The notes below the pieces were generated by a model. That model was not told the origin of the DNA and ran no database searches. It saw only the letters and a program-made list of their open reading frames with translations. 64,000 nt of DNA from Isoetes taiwanensis (Eukaryota > Streptophyta > Lycopodiopsida > Isoetales > Isoetaceae), in contig JAJEKV010000032.1 in the NCBI GenBank assembly GCA_021234155.1, positions 13,038,283 to 13,102,282 of the forward strand, given 5' to 3'. Positions 21,539-34,829 of the stretch are shown here, piece after piece; position 1 is the stretch's first letter, and each line of letters opens with the position of its first letter. Position numbers and translations under genes: made by a program.

Positions 21539-22660
21539 CTAACGTGGTGTAGAAGCAATTGGGGAGTTAGATACAGGAGTCTTCCTAGATTTATAAGTAG
21601 CAAAAGCTTCAACACTGGAAAACTTCTTGGCAAGCTCTAGTTCATTAAGCAAATGTAGTTTGTATTTGAAGAAAAGTCGATCGTTCTTAATCACCACTGG
21701 CCGAGGAATAGAAACACAAGTGGGAAGGGACATGTAGAATCAAGGACTATTAACAATGGAATGGTCAAGATGCATATCCAATCCATTTGCAATTGCAGTC
21801 ATAACATCAGGAATTTGCAATTGAAATGGAAAATCATCTAATGTAAACCAGCAAGCATACACAATGCACCAGACTTACTTGGCAGAAATCCAGGAGAATA
21901 CACCTGGTATAGAAGATAATGTTCCATCAAGGCCACATTCCACAAGCTTGTCAACTGTAACTGATGAGTCAAACATGACTAGAAAAAAATAAGTATCTGT
22001 ATCCAACACCTTCAAAGATGCATAACTAGGGCGACCCAATTTTTGAAGATGATGCTTTAGCCAAAATTCAATTCTCCTGAGATCAAGAAATTGTCCAGTA
22101 AAATGGCACACAAGTGCATGAAACACAAGATTCTGAACATACTGCAAATGCGCAGTGTGATCAATCTCAACAACTGGCAGGCCAACCTATATAAAAGCAT
22201 TTGAATATTCATGTGCCACCCTCAGAAGGCAATATTCAATGCAGCAAAAACACGAACAAATTGTTCATTAGATGCCATATCACATTTGATCCAATTACTA
22301 AATCATGCAGATGCCCTAGCCACTGCATCAGAATAACTCCAAGGAGCAGAAGAAGCAGGTAGAGGCCTAGCAGAAGCAGATGTAAAAGAAGCATAGGTAA
22401 CGCTAGGAGTAAATATGGTGGCTTCTACTTGAGAAGTAGGCAGAGGGGCAGATTTGGAAAGAGGGGAAAAGTGTTGCATGCCCACGTTCGTACTAACAGG
22501 AATAGAGTCAAAAGCAAGAGGATTAAGGCGAGAATTACTTGGTAAATTAAAAAGCGACAGAGAAGAGTTCACATCATGTACAGAAGATGAGGTTGAGGCA
22601 CCAACTACCACTTTGAAGGGACCCATGGCTAAAGAATACATTCCAGTGGTTGAGATCTGA
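21539..22660 (-). pseudogene. LINE ORF1 remnant with DUF4283-like domain
   Basis: A Ser/Pro/Ala-rich N-terminus (22641-22303) precedes a DUF4283-like stretch at 22147-21875 (HALVCHFTGQF, then YFFLVMFDSSVTVDKL). Next comes a segment like the linker of plant LINE ORF1 (DDFPFQLQIPDVMTAIANGL, then LPTCVSIPRPVVIKN). Frame changes and a stop (about 21747) break it. No zinc knuckle or reverse transcriptase follows, so only ORF1 survives. Confidence 0.5.
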
Positions 22661-24700
22661 AAACCCCCAATGTTTTTGAAGATGGGACATAATGCAATTT
22701 ATTACATCATCACGTTATTGTCATATTCTACTTTGAGTGAGTTAAAATTCCACTCATGCAACAAGGTGTGTAGGCACCATATTTTGGATAATCTAGTAAG
22801 ATTCAGAACTTTCTAGAATGGTGAACATTTAGTTTATGTTATTTTCTTTATCGCTTTGGTGTACAAGCGTAATGTTCATAGGGGCATATATATTAAACTT
22901 GGCGAAATGCATCTTGTACCATAAAATAGATCGATGTGCTAGATAAACAATGTCATGGAAAGAAACAATTTGTTACAACATCAAACACACCATTGCCTCA
23001 ACAAACTACTTGCATTGCTTTTCATCATCAAATTAGCATCAAAATAATTTTAATTTCCAATCAAGCTCGTATACTAGTTTCAGTATATAAAATCCTAGTA
23101 CATGAAAACCTAGATGTAATATTTAATCCGTATACAAATAATTGTGAAGTACATTCATGCTAATTTTGACTATAAATGTATAAGTCAACTTAGAGGTACA
23201 ATGAAAGAGGTGTAAACTCATGTTATTTCTATATGTCATATTTCTTTTATCTATAGTCCTAAACAAGCTCAAACTAGCTTAAATTTCAAAAATAGCACAA
23301 TGATTTACGAGATATAGGAAAGGATCTTTCCATCCTATGTACCCTTCCTCTCTTGAAAATGTTATAACGACTAGATCAATGTTTTGTCATCTAACTAGCA
23401 TAGACTTATGTCGATGATCGCATACGTATGTTTATCATCATAATTTCTCTCCCTCTGCCAATTCTACAGTGCAACCCAATGTCCCAAGCCCGTCTTACCG
23501 CTACTTCAATATAGCGGTGTAGATTTGATGATTTCGAGCATCTTGTAGGATTTTCCTTTGGCCAATGGCCGAGCTATAGCCGTAAAGAGATGAAATATGT
23601 AGCATAACAACGGGGGGTTTTAGTGGGATTTAAAAATGACAATTCCTAAAATCGTAGACCATATATCCCTAAAACAATTGTATAGGTTATTATAAAACTA
23701 ATATAGATTCAAGATACAAAATAGTTACATTAGCTTATTGGGATATTGGTTTAAGTAGTCTTTATTAGGATATTCAGTTATTTTGGTAGAGGTTCGAGCC
23801 TCCTTATTTCATGTTCTAAAATTTTAGGCAAATCCGTATAAAAGTTTGATATACCCTATTTCATATTTTAAAATCATAGGCGCCTCGAATCATAAATGAT
23901 CATAAGAGAAACGAGAGGTGCCCAGAGGCCCCAACATACAGTCTGGGCCGTAGGATCGACGGATCCGACGATTTTGGTAGTCCGGGGTGCACCTCGTTTA
24001 GAATATGTAGCATAATAACCCAAAATTAATGGAAGGAACTTTTGACACCTATGTTTACGATGATAACTCAAGGTATTAAGGTTCATGTTTTCCTTCTTTG
24101 GCCTTTAAATATAGTACAAAGGTATATGTCTTCATCTATGATGGGATTGGAAGGTGAGTTGTGCAAGAACGAGAAAACGAGCTTTCATGTATGATGTTCA
24201 TCAATGTGAAGGTGGCAATATCGTGGAATAAATTAGCTGAAGGGTCGATGAAGTATCTAAGGTTATTTCCCTTGTAGAAGATTTTGAGAGCCAAGATCTA
24301 ATGGGATGCAAGTTTTTGTTCCTATTTAAACTCGGAATATATCTATCTATCTATCTATTTAAACTCGAAAATGGATCTGGCCGCCCAATATGAAGAGTGC
24401 CATGCACGATAGATAAGTAGAGGTAAGATAAAATAAATAAAAATAATTGTTTTCTTTCTTTTTCTGTAATTGAGAAGATCGTTCGAAACGTAGCTAGTTT
24501 AGCAGCTTCTTAGCAAAAAAGAAAAGAAATTATAATGCTTGTAGATTCCGTAATGGAATGGGCATCTAGATGAACGGCTAGATGCGAGTAAAATGCGTAA
24601 ATCGCGGTGTGCTTTACAGAGTTATATGGACCGCTACGGTCACTATGGAATTCAATTTTGCTTCCGCTCTCCAAGTTTCAGGGCTTATTGATATGGGCGC
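22661..24700. other. intergenic, no gene seen
   Basis: AT-rich spacer with many short interrupted frames and a (CTAT)n run near 24340-24358. Nothing else is recognised. Confidence 0.5.
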
Positions 24701-24784
24701 TCTCCATGGGCCGATCTCTTCTCATTCATTTCCGATCTAGCTGAGCTTCTACACGTTTCTGCTCGATTTCTTTACATCGACCTG

Positions 24785-25079
24785 GTAATGTTTTCCCGTT
24801 CATCCCCTATCTTGTCCCGTCATCTCCTTGCATTTGTAGATTTCTTCATTGATCTGATCGGTTTTGCTTCCAAAACTTTAGCTAGAAATTTGCATCTGAC
24901 AAAATACAGTATCTAAAAGCTGCATTCCGATGGTTGCATTGCTTGTAGTGAGGATTCATGCTCATTTGCATGATGCAACGTATTGTTTGTCGTCAAGATG
25001 TTGTTTCTGGGTTCTAGATTATTGTTTTTGATGGAGTCAAACCTGTAGCAAGAAACAATCGACTGATCCGGATTTTCAG
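24785..25079 (+). other. probable 5' UTR intron of the GRX-DEP-DUF547 gene
   Basis: A donor-like gtaatg follows GACCTG at 24784, and an acceptor gattttcag ends at 25079, 21 bp before the ATG. This would place the first exon around 24700-24784. It is inferred from splice motifs only. Confidence 0.35.
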
Positions 25080-25100
25080 GTAGGACCTTAGTATAGCTGA

Positions 25101-27672
25101 ATGGAAGGAAAAGGAGAAACTGAGCATGGGCATGGTGATGCTGGCGCCCATGAAGGGACCATTGCTGCAGACTACTTCTTATCAGAAAGTGATGTAGCTG
25201 CTGAAGGCAACTTGAAGCAGGAATGTGAGACAGATGCAGAAAGTGCTGCTCCATGGGTAGTGGTCGGAGTAGATGCACGGGCTCCAGGCAGTGAACCTGA
25301 TGGCGACAGAGAACATCATCCAGACGGTCCTGGAAATCCTGAGCTTGAGGGCCATCCTAAACAGATAGATGGGGTTGAAGACCATCTGGACGAGGAGGCT
25401 AAGAAAGGAATTGTTTGGCCTGAAAAGGCTGCAGCGTTGAAAAATTTTGTTAAAGAAAAAGGAGGAATTATGGTCTCTAAAATGATGAGAAGGCTATCTG
25501 GAAAGACAGAAGACTTGGAGCAAGATGCTGAGGAGGGGAAATGTCAAGAGGATGCACGCAAGACTGACAAACCATTAGTTGAAGAGGGGGGAAACCGACC
25601 TTGGTCATTAAGCGCCATGAAGGAAAGCATTGATCAACTACCAGAAGCTAAGGAAGAATATGAAGGAGTAAGTCTTAATGGAAGAATTACATTCTATTCA
25701 AAATCTGGATGTCAAGATTGCAGGAGCGTGCGGTCATTCCTCAAACAGAGAAAATTGAAATTTGTAGAGGTGAACTTGGATGTCTTCCCTCACAGAAACC
25801 TTGAGTTGGAAGAAAGGACTGGAACTTCATCTGTGCCTCAGGTATTCTTCAACAGTCAGCTAGTTGGAGGGATTGACGAACTGAATGCATTGCAGCATAG
25901 TGGAGAATTTGAGGAGAAGTTGAAAGATGTCATGGAGAACTCACCTCCCCCAACTGCTCCAGCTCCTCCAGTGTATGGAGAAGATGAACCTGAAAGTGCA
26001 GTAATGGACGAATTCGCTCAAGTAGTAAGATGCTTGAGAGAGAAGGTTCTTGTGAAGGACAGATTTTTGAAGTACAGAGTATTCCAGAAGTGTTTCATTG
26101 GCTCGGAGGCAATTGATTTTATTTCAGAAGACCAATACTTGGAAAGGGATGAGGTAAATATGTTGTTAGGTTTTTGTCCTTAAGGTTGTTCCTGATGTAT
26201 GCAATTAATGATATCTAGCCTGAGGCTCTATACAGAGAATACAGCTGTTAACCTTGACCAATAAAAACTGATCTTCAAAGAAGAGATATTATAATATATG
26301 TCAAACTCGAACTCCCTTTAATCTTCTTTTGTAGGATAAGAAAATCACTAGGCTAACATGTTAACATATGCAGGCTGTTGAGTATGGCAGAAAAATTGCA
26401 AATAAGCATTTCTTCCATCACGTGCTGCAGTAAGTCCAAATCCTTGGTAATTTTTGCTCCTTTCAAGATCATCAATTAACTTTGCACTCTTTAATATATA
26501 TCCTTATTTTTGGCTTAACAGTGAGCACAGTTTTGAAGATGGAAATAACTTTTATCGATTTTTTGAACATGATCCAACCATATCAACCAAATGTTTTAAC
26601 TTCACTGGTACTACAAATGATTATGAACCAAAATTGGCAGCTGAAGTTGGACGCAGGCTTTCGAAACTGATCATGGCCATCTACGAGTCTCATATTTCAG
26701 ATGATGGGAAGTGTGTTAACTACAGGACTATTGCCACAAGTGAGGAGTTCAGGAGGTAATTTTATAACTGTTCCACATCAATACTGGTTTTCTAGCACCT
26801 GTATAATCAGAACTGTTGATGAATTTGCAGGTATGTAAAAATGATTGAGGACCTTCAACGAGTTGATCTAACTACATTGACCAGAGAAGAAACTCTCTCA
26901 TTGTTTATAAATATATATAATGCCATGGTTATTCATGCCATAATAGTGCTTGGACGACCTAATGGTCCATTGGAGCGCAGAAAATTCTTTGGTGAATTTC
27001 AGTATGTCATAGGGGGTTACCCATACTCCCTTTCGGCAGTCCAGAACGGCATTCTCCGTGCAAATCAGAGACCACCATATACTCTTACAAAACCATTTGG
27101 CGCAAAGGACAAACGTCTTCCAGTAAGGATTTATTTTTCAGTTTTGGAATCTGCATACTTTGTCCAAATGCGTCATATTTTATTTTGGTTTTGCTGTTAA
27201 GTTCACTTTTCTTTTCTAATAATATTTTCTCTTTGTGTTTCAAAGGTATGCTTAAAAAATCCAGACCCACTGATTCACTTTGCCCTTTGTTCTGGAACAA
27301 AATCAAGCCCTGCAATCAGATGTTATTCAGATCACACAGTTGATGCAGAGCTTAGGTTTGCAGCACGGGCCTTTTTTGAGGATGGAGGAATTCTTATAGA
27401 CTCGGAAACTAAAACGATCTCGCTTACAAAGGTTCTCAAATGGTAAGGGTTGTGCATGATGTGTAGGAAAATTACTGGCATGAAGTGTTCTCATTTATAT
27501 GGGATTTGTCATCAGGTATAGTTCAGATTTTGGCAAAAACGAGCATGAAGTTCTTCAATGGGTAGTAAACCATGTCGATCCTACAAAAGCAGAACTGATC
27601 CTTAGTCTATTGGAGGATAGGCACTTATTGAAAGTAAACTATTTGCCTTATGACTGGTCCCTCAACATATAA
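25101..27672 (+). CDS. glutaredoxin-DEP-DUF547 domain protein, six exons, 662 aa
   Basis: The exons I read are 25101-26153, 26374-26429, 26522-26755, 26831-27122, 27246-27442 and 27516-27672. All have GT-AG borders and join without a frame break. The acidic N-terminus (residues 1-190) has low complexity. A glutaredoxin-like domain follows at about 190-270, with CQDC at residues 204-207 and TSSVPQVFFN, the glutathione-binding cis-proline region. A DEP domain spans about 315-390 (FLKYRVFQKCFIGSEAIDF to YRFFEHDP). DUF547 fills the C-terminal half (LFINIYNAMVIHA to GILRANQRPP). This architecture is known in plants; its biochemical role is not established, though DEP domains often mediate membrane or G-protein contacts. 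The gene shows no lesion and is the best-preserved host gene in the window. Confidence 0.92.
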
Positions 27673-28653
27673 CTCGTGGGAAGTCTTGTCAAATGTACAG
27701 CAATCTGTCTATTAAGTGGTGTCTCTTTTCTTTGACATTATATGTCATGCCTCAAACCGAGCTGGGACGACGAACTATTTGTGGTTTGTTATTACTGTAA
27801 ATTGGGACGTTATTAAGTTAGATTTCAACATTGCGTTCTGGGTAGAGAACGAATTTACACAAATATGAGTATCAGCAAAATTATGTGTGATTCCTCTTTT
27901 GGTGGTTGTGGGCATAAAAGCTGTTACCTTATTATTATCAGAGAAATTTGTTAGTGTGCTTCGCTTTTCGTAGGCGAGCCTGCATTTGTTTAATTTTATG
28001 GGTTGTTGGATGCCAAATTGGGAATGTTAAAATACATGTCCAATCCCAAAAAAAATAGAAGCACAACATTGGCTATTGGCTCCCCAGGATTTAGCTTTAC
28101 TAAAAAGGCCAAAAATAATTTTACATACCATACCATACTTGTGTGCAGTTGCACCATCACTACTATGCATCTGCAAAGGAAACTCTACAACAAGGCATAC
28201 CAAAAGACAATACGCAATAAAAGAAAAAGGGGAGCTACTAAAAGACCAATCTTAGATTATAACATCTTTATATTATAAATTTTTTTCGTATGTTAGAAAA
28301 AAAGAAGGGAAAGAGGAAAGAAAAAAATTTCAACAAGATGCTAACGCATCAATGGGTTGCCCTTGGAGGAGCCATTGATGCATGCGCAATTACTTTGGAC
28401 GTTTTTGTGTCGAATAATATTGTGTATAAAAAGTATGGCATAAACCTATGGGATTGGATTCACGTATTGTACAGTACGAAAGTGTTTATGTAATCAATGT
28501 TGAGGGGTGATTTGTTGTTTGCAATGAGGTTTTTGAAACTGAGGGGGATGATTTGTTCAAATGACACATTTCTATAGATTGTGGAGGTTTCGTTTGTTTA
28601 GTATTTCTTTGCTTGCATCTTTAATTTTAGCATTTCCCAGCTCCACGAGGTAG
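27673..28653. other. 3' UTR and intergenic spacer
   Basis: The first few hundred bases are probably 3' UTR of the preceding gene. No other gene is seen before the convergent BAH gene. Confidence 0.45.
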
Positions 28654-29444
28654 TTATATCCACGTGATTTGTAGAAAACCCGAATTGCCTTCCACAGGCC
28701 AGGAATCCACGTTTTGAAAGTGTCTAGGACATGAGCTATTTCTCTTAAAAAGAATTTCATGATAATCTGTTAAATTCCAAACCTTATTCTTCTTGCAGTC
28801 ATAAAACCTCCGTACTATATAACAAGGGCGTTCTAATGCATCTGGGAGCTCTATATCCGGTGGCAAGTAATGGACCGCGCATTTCTGAAGTAAAGACAGA
28901 GCAGGTACTTCGTCTAAATGGAGACTATAAAGCACCTCTGGTTCGTCGATATGGCGACAAGGTCCCCCTGCTTCCTCAGGGCGATAAAACCACTGGACCG
29001 TCAATGCGACAAGCCCATTATTTGAAGCCTTGATTTCCTAAAACCAAACATGAAAGCGATACCATGCATAAACCAAATTCCGGACCAAGCAGAAGAAAAT
29101 ACCTTGATAATTGCAACAAACGGTCTTTCGCCTTCTTCCGGTTGAAGCAAGACTGTATCCTCCTGAATAAACTAAAAACTAGTCATGCAAAATGCCCTGT
29201 TCTGGACCCATTTCCGAAACCGGCTTTAGGGCAAATTGTGCATATCTGGCATGGCCAAAAAAGCTTCAGTACCAATACTTACAACATTATAGAGATTGCC
29301 ACTGATTTCAAGGGCCTCGTAGTACCGTTTTTCCCAATTCTTGCCACGGTAAATCTTAACGGCCGATTCGGAAATAGAGCTACTTTCTTAATTGCAGAGT
29401 CCCGAATTTGGCCTAATTTCGTCGTCTGCTTTTCTTTTTGTCAT
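28654..29444 (-). pseudogene. BAH-domain protein gene, three exons, premature stop in exon 1
   Basis: Exons on the minus strand are 29444-29283, 29162-29103 and 29037-28654, with GT-AG borders and a consistent frame. The domain reads KIYRGKNWEKRYYEAL, then EDTVLLQPEEGERPFVAIIK, then VQWFYRPEEAGG and CYIVRRFYDCKKNKVWNLTD, a bromo-adjacent-homology fold as in plant BAH chromatin proteins. The predicted 201-aa product ends soon after the domain, without the TFIIS or PHD part seen in relatives. Codon 19 after the ATG (MTKRKADDE) is TAA, so the gene is dead, uses another start, or has a mis-read first exon. BAH proteins act in the nucleus on histones or transcription. Confidence 0.65.
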
Positions 29445-29789
29445 GGCACCGGCGATCCGCTGCAGCAAGATTAAGCATATGACGCAGTTCGAACCAAGCA
29501 TCTCCACATTTGCACCTGACTTGCCCTAAAAGTGGTCTTTTTATCGATCTGCTCACACGTCACATTTGGATCAAAGCCATGGGTCAGCCGGAACGAAAGA
29601 AAAGGAAGCATTCCTGCCATGGATCAGGCACATCGCAGGTGAATCCTCACCGTCTAACTGTCACTGGGCCTCATGAAAACCCTAAAAAAGCCCAACCCAT
29701 CGCATCTGCTTACATAGGATATTCCAGGGCATATTATCCTCAAAACAAATCCAAGCCTTCAAACCGTCACTCCACCCTCCAACAAGAGG

Positions 29790-30165
29790 GTTGCCCCAAA
29801 AAAAGGGGCAAAAAGGTAAAAAGAAAAAGGAAAAAGAAAAAAGAGAAAAGGAAAAAAATAAAAATAAAAAGGAAAAGGAAAGGGAAAAGGGGAAGGGGAA
29901 AAAAGGGAAAAGAAAAAAAATGAAAAAAGGAAAGAAGGAAAAAAAAAGCTAAAAAAAGGGGAAAAAGAAAATGGAAGAAAAGGCAAAGGAAAAGAAAAGT
30001 TAAGGAGGGAAGAGAAGGGAAAAAGGAAGAAAGCAAAAAAAAAAAAGGTAAAAAAGAAAAAATGAGAAGAAAAATTTGAAGAAAAAAAGGGGGGAGAGAA
30101 AAAAAAGTAAAAAGGAAAAGCAGAAAAGGGAAAAAAAGAGATAGGGAAAAGGGCGATGAATCTGC
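29790..30165 (+). repeat. polypurine (A/G) low-complexity tract
   Basis: About 370 bp made almost only of A and G on the plus strand (runs such as ggaaaaagg). The Lys-rich plus ORF and the Phe-rich minus ORFs across it are artefacts. Such tracts can form triplex DNA. Confidence 0.9.
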
Positions 30166-32740
30166 ACAAATCTCTTATAGCCCAACAACGTTGGGCTTGG
30201 TTTCTAGTAGGCAATAAAAAAAAGAAAAGAAGCAATTTCATGGGTTAGTTTGTAAGGGTTTGGAATAATCTGGATTTCCTCAGATATATTGCCAAATATG
30301 CCATTTGGAGGGCTGATATAACCCTGATTGATTATATTGGAGGGATTGTTTATGCAAAGGGATTGTGCCAGAAGAAACTTTGACATGGAGGGCTTGGATT
30401 GCTCGATACAGAAAAGTGATGTATTGATTTGTTGGATGAGCAATTTTGGGTTCTTTGCTTCTGGGATGAAATGGTTTTGACGATGATATGTTCAAGATGG
30501 AGAATAGAATAGATGGAGAAGAACAATCTTATCATTTCTATTAATGAAACCTGGAAGAGGCTAATGGAAGATCCTAGCAACTGGGATCTTCACTAACAAG
30601 AGGTCACTCTAGAAAACATGATCAATAATATATAAGATAGACTAGTAAATGCGTGCTCGGCGTTGCCGGGCTAATGTCGTGGCATATGTTTTTACTCGGT
30701 CTTTAACATCCATATGTGCAACTTCGACAACAACGCATAATGATATTGGCAAGAATGAACATTATTTTCTTTTGTAATTATGTTTGTTATTGAAATTATC
30801 CAATGACAGTATCATCAATGTATTAATTTTGTGTTAATGAATTTTAGTAGAGAAAATAATGCTTTATAAGGAATGTTTGGGGGTGGTTGAATCTACCTCC
30901 TGAAAACGAAAATATGGAAAGAAGGATCCAAAACTTATGTTCAAATGTCATCCTTAAAAAATAGATACAGAAATGCAAAACACAAAATTCTGCCATAGTT
31001 TTATTTGTGGTTGTCCTCCTTATGATTCGCATCACTCCAACAAACCACATGGTTTTCTACTTAATATTCAACCCTAAGTAATACGTACGTAATGGCATAC
31101 TTGTACACAGGAGTTTGCTGTAAGATTGAAGAGTTTTACTATACGTGTTAGATGAGGATAACGTACGACTGCACCATTTTTCTAGAAGATTGGAAACTCA
31201 TAAATGACATGCACATCTGGAATAATCTTTTTGAAATAATACGTTTCCATAGAAAACATGATGAAAAAGCTAAAGGTATGGCCTTGAGAGTCAATTCGAA
31301 TACTTTAGTGAACTGGACCTTTCCATCTTTGTTGAATGGCTAAGTATAGGATCTTTAATAATTCTATTGTCCAACCCTAAATTAACCAGAATATTGATGA
31401 GGAGCAATTCAAGGAGGTTCTTCTGCTCACCTACAATAAAATATTTCAGTGTTTTGAGCTTTTCGATCATGGAAAGAATTTGCAAAAGGATCTCTTCAAA
31501 AAGATTGAAAACCTTAACTCTAAAATCTAATAATAGGCAAATCTCGGCCGTTGATCGAGGGCATAATACGATATATGCCAGAAAATAGACAATCTTGGTC
31601 ATTAGCTTGAAATGCCTAATTCTAAAATACCTATTCAAAAGCGCTAAAGATGGGGAGGGAAGCGCAAAAGAAGCAACATGCACAAGAGAGAAAAAGAAAT
31701 TATAGGAGTCTCATGGGCAATTCATAATACCACAGATGGTAGACAATGTGGTATTCCAACATGAAAGCACCACACATGACATAGAAAAGTATGCAGAGCC
31801 ATCTACACCACATGATAACCACTCTTACTATTGCAGAATTGGAGAAGCATAAACATGAGATTGAGTTCTAGTGGATTCAGGACAACGACTAGTGGGTTTG
31901 GGACCATAAAGCCACTTTTGCAAAAGCGCAAGAATTTGTGTTCCATTGCTGGCAGATATAGACCATGAATGTTTACGGGAAATAACAAATAATGTGGTAT
32001 GCAGAGACACAATGGTAAAAATAGACATGCAACAAAAATGGACACGCTGCATGGTCCCATAATAATGTACGTGATCAGTGTCTTGGATAGCAATCAATGG
32101 CAGACAAGATGCAGATGGTAGACATGTCAATGGAAACTCCCCACGTGCACTTGGTAAACGGTAATGACAATTCTTAAGCTATTGCAGACGCATATGGTAT
32201 ATCATTGTAAGCTTTAAATTTGGGTATCATCGCTATTGCAGAAAGGGTATGGCAGAGGTCACTCATTTCTTCATGGATGTCATGCATAGAAAAGCTGAGA
32301 ATCTGCAGTTAGAGTAGGAGCACCTCGGCTAGATCGCGCTCGATATCATTTAGTGCACTTTGAAGACACACCTTCTCAGTTATGTGCTCTGCATCACAAT
32401 AGTCGCTTAAAGAGCACAAATTATTCAGTACAGAAAGATCTCCATGCAGCTCACTAAAAGGGGTAAAGAGCTAGCCAAGATTGGAGTGGCAAGATAACAA
32501 CAAAAAAGGCCGATCTACCAAGGAGGCATAACCATCATTAGGGATCATTGGCCTTCTAACCCTTGGATTGATTTTGTATAGCCTTGGCTTCTTCTTCAGT
32601 TACAATGCATGGGTTTTATCTTGTGGATTTGTTTTGTTTTGTTTTAAATTTTATTGGGGGCTTCACGCTCGTGTTGTTATCATCTCGTGGCCACTTGTGG
32701 TCTTTGTGGACATAAGAAATTTTCTTATCTTATCTTTCTC
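30166..32740. other. intergenic, no gene recognised
   Basis: Scattered ORFs below 135 codons show no domain. The segment carries no clear repeat ends. Confidence 0.45.
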
Positions 32741-32983
32741 TTCTTTATGTGTTCTCTCTCTTTTTGTGCTATCTCCATTCTCTCTTTAATTCTACCTTTT
32801 CTCTATTTTTTTCTCTTTTCTCTCTCTTATGTCAGTTCTCTATACTTCTCTCTCTCTCTCTCTGTTCCCTCTCTACACTCCCTCTATTCTCTCTTTATCT
32901 CATCTCTATACTATTTCTCCCTATTCTGTTTCTATATGTTTTCTCGAATCCCTTACCTCTTCTCTCTCTAGTATCTATCTATT

Positions 32984-33027
<44 letters not shown>
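32741..33027. repeat. CT-rich tract ending in a (TC)n array
   Basis: Imperfect TCTC-rich sequence with a clean array at 32985-33027, directly before the SINE. Confidence 0.85.
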
Positions 33028-33034
<7 letters not shown>

Positions 33035-33246
33035 GTAAGACGTTAAACTGCCATACCCAAGGTCACGGGTTCAACGCCTCGTTGTGAAAGTGGCCATGCA
33101 ATGTAAAGTTGGTGGGGGAAGGACCCACTTCAGCAATGTAAAGTGGTGGGGGCAGGACCCATCTGGGTGTGTTGTAAAGTGTCACATGTCCAGATGGGGA
33201 TATTTGCCTTAATGGCGTGGCGTTAAAATCTCTTCTTCTTCGCCGT
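33028..33246 (+). mobile_element. tRNA-derived SINE, copy 1
   Basis: The head resembles a tRNA. GTGGTAAGACGTTAAACTGC acts as the A-box region, and a perfect B box GGTTCAACGCC (33068-33078) lies about 33 bp on, the normal spacing for an internal RNA polymerase III promoter. The body (gcaatgtaaagtggtggggg, tcacatgtccag) ends GGCGTTAAAA followed by a TCTTCTTC tail. The body and end match copies at 33277-33384 and 35608-35805. Confidence 0.75.
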
Positions 33247-33276
33247 CTTCTCTCTCTCTCTCTCTCTCTCTCTTGG

Positions 33277-33494
<218 letters not shown>

Positions 33495-33671
33495 TCTCTG
33501 TTCTATTCTCTTTTCTTTCTATGCTCTATCTCCTCCATTTATCTCTTCATTCTCTATTTTATCTCTTCTTCTTCTTCTTCTTCTCCATGGACGATAAAGA
33601 TCAATTCAATTTACCTCAATTATATATTCTCTCTCTATTCTCTAATATTTATGTGCACACTCTCTCTCTGG

Positions 33672-33990
33672 TCCATATTAGGAGGCCAGACAACCAAACA
33701 TCTAAGGAGCCTATCCATACAGGGTTTCACGGAATGGGCCATATACATATACCCATAAAAAAGTATACTACATCAATGTCCATCGTTAATGTAATACCTA
33801 ATAGCTCCCTCCAAGAAATGACAATTAAGGTAGGGTTTAAATATCAAACCAAAATGCACAAATCTTGGCAATCTCTAGGTCTATACCAACTCGCCACACA
33901 TTTATTGATCAAAGTTTTGTGCTACATGCCTTATCAGCAGATATATTCTCACCTTAGAAAGTTATGAGTATTTTTCAAAAAGTTTGTTGG
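33672..33990. repeat. dispersed repeat family D, copy 1
   Basis: Matches 59440-59660 in blocks such as tctataccaa, tcgccacacatt, gtgctacatgc and ccttagaaagttatgagtattt, with many substitutions. No coding capacity. Identity unknown. Confidence 0.6.
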
Positions 33991-34150
33991 TCCATATTAG
34001 TAAGTCACCAGACAATCAAGCCTAGTAGAAACATGCATATCCTATCCATATCAAGTTGTGCCGAATAGACCATAGTGCACATGTATCAAGCCTAGTAGAC
34101 GCCTACATATCCTATCCATATTAGGTTGCACTAAGCCTAGTAGACACCTA
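33988..34150. repeat. imperfect tandem repeats
   Basis: The unit aagcctagtagacgcctacatatcctatccatat-like recurs two to three times (about 34018, 34088, 34134). The unit start ggtccatattag also matches 33672. Confidence 0.6.
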
Positions 34151-34829
34151 TATAGAGGGATACATTTTATGTCAATGTAGAACGCATGTACATATTTTGC
34201 AAAAAAATGTATTTTCGAAGTATAAAACGTACTTTTGGCCATTTTATACCTTAACTTGGATTTTTTTTTTTTGGTGCATCTGCTGTTGTGAACCAAAATT
34301 TTAGTACCAAAAATTTCAATTTGTATTCACATCAACCCATCAGAGTACACAGAACAAGTACTCCCTCCCACGAGGCTATATACATGAAAGCCACGTATAT
34401 AGATAACAAGATGACAACACAGATAACTATATGCACACGTATGCTCCGCCAGCTATCAAACAGCCTGCACAAGCTTCCACATATTAGTAACATGCATAAG
34501 AGTTATCCAATAGTGTCAACGTGAAGCAATGGGACTGCAAGAACATACATACGGAATCCACCACACGCACCATAGCATCTGCCAAGCAGATACACCATGC
34601 CATATCTAGATAGTACGTCGTCTAGAACCCCCACGCTGGTGGATCCAATGTAAGGGGGAACTACATGCATCATACTAAGAACCCCGGGCAGCTAGATTTT
34701 TGGCTATATCCACCACTGTTTTATACTAGTGAATATGGGTTTCACCTCACCAACACCCATGGTTCTTAAATGGACGAGACCCACTCGTCCACAACTATGC
34801 CATGTATAACCCCTTAAGACAACATCCGC
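34151..34829. other. no gene recognised
   Basis: Spacer between the tandem repeats and the left LTR of the gypsy element. Confidence 0.4.

Noticed and set aside
24340-24358. Short GATA/CTAT-type repeats (also 41491-41528) as a CRISPR or satellite array
   Set aside because: Units are 4 bp without spacers: plain microsatellites. No CRISPR-like array exists in the window.
29759-30241. Phe-rich minus ORFs and Lys-rich plus ORF
   Set aside because: Artefacts of the polypurine tract.
31803-32130. Minus ORFs of about 100 codons
   Set aside because: Overlapping frames, no motif, and no support from neighbouring sequence.
33028-33100. Possible tRNA gene
   Set aside because: A and B boxes are present but the acceptor stem and anticodon arm do not close. 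The body and tail are repeated elsewhere, so it is a SINE.
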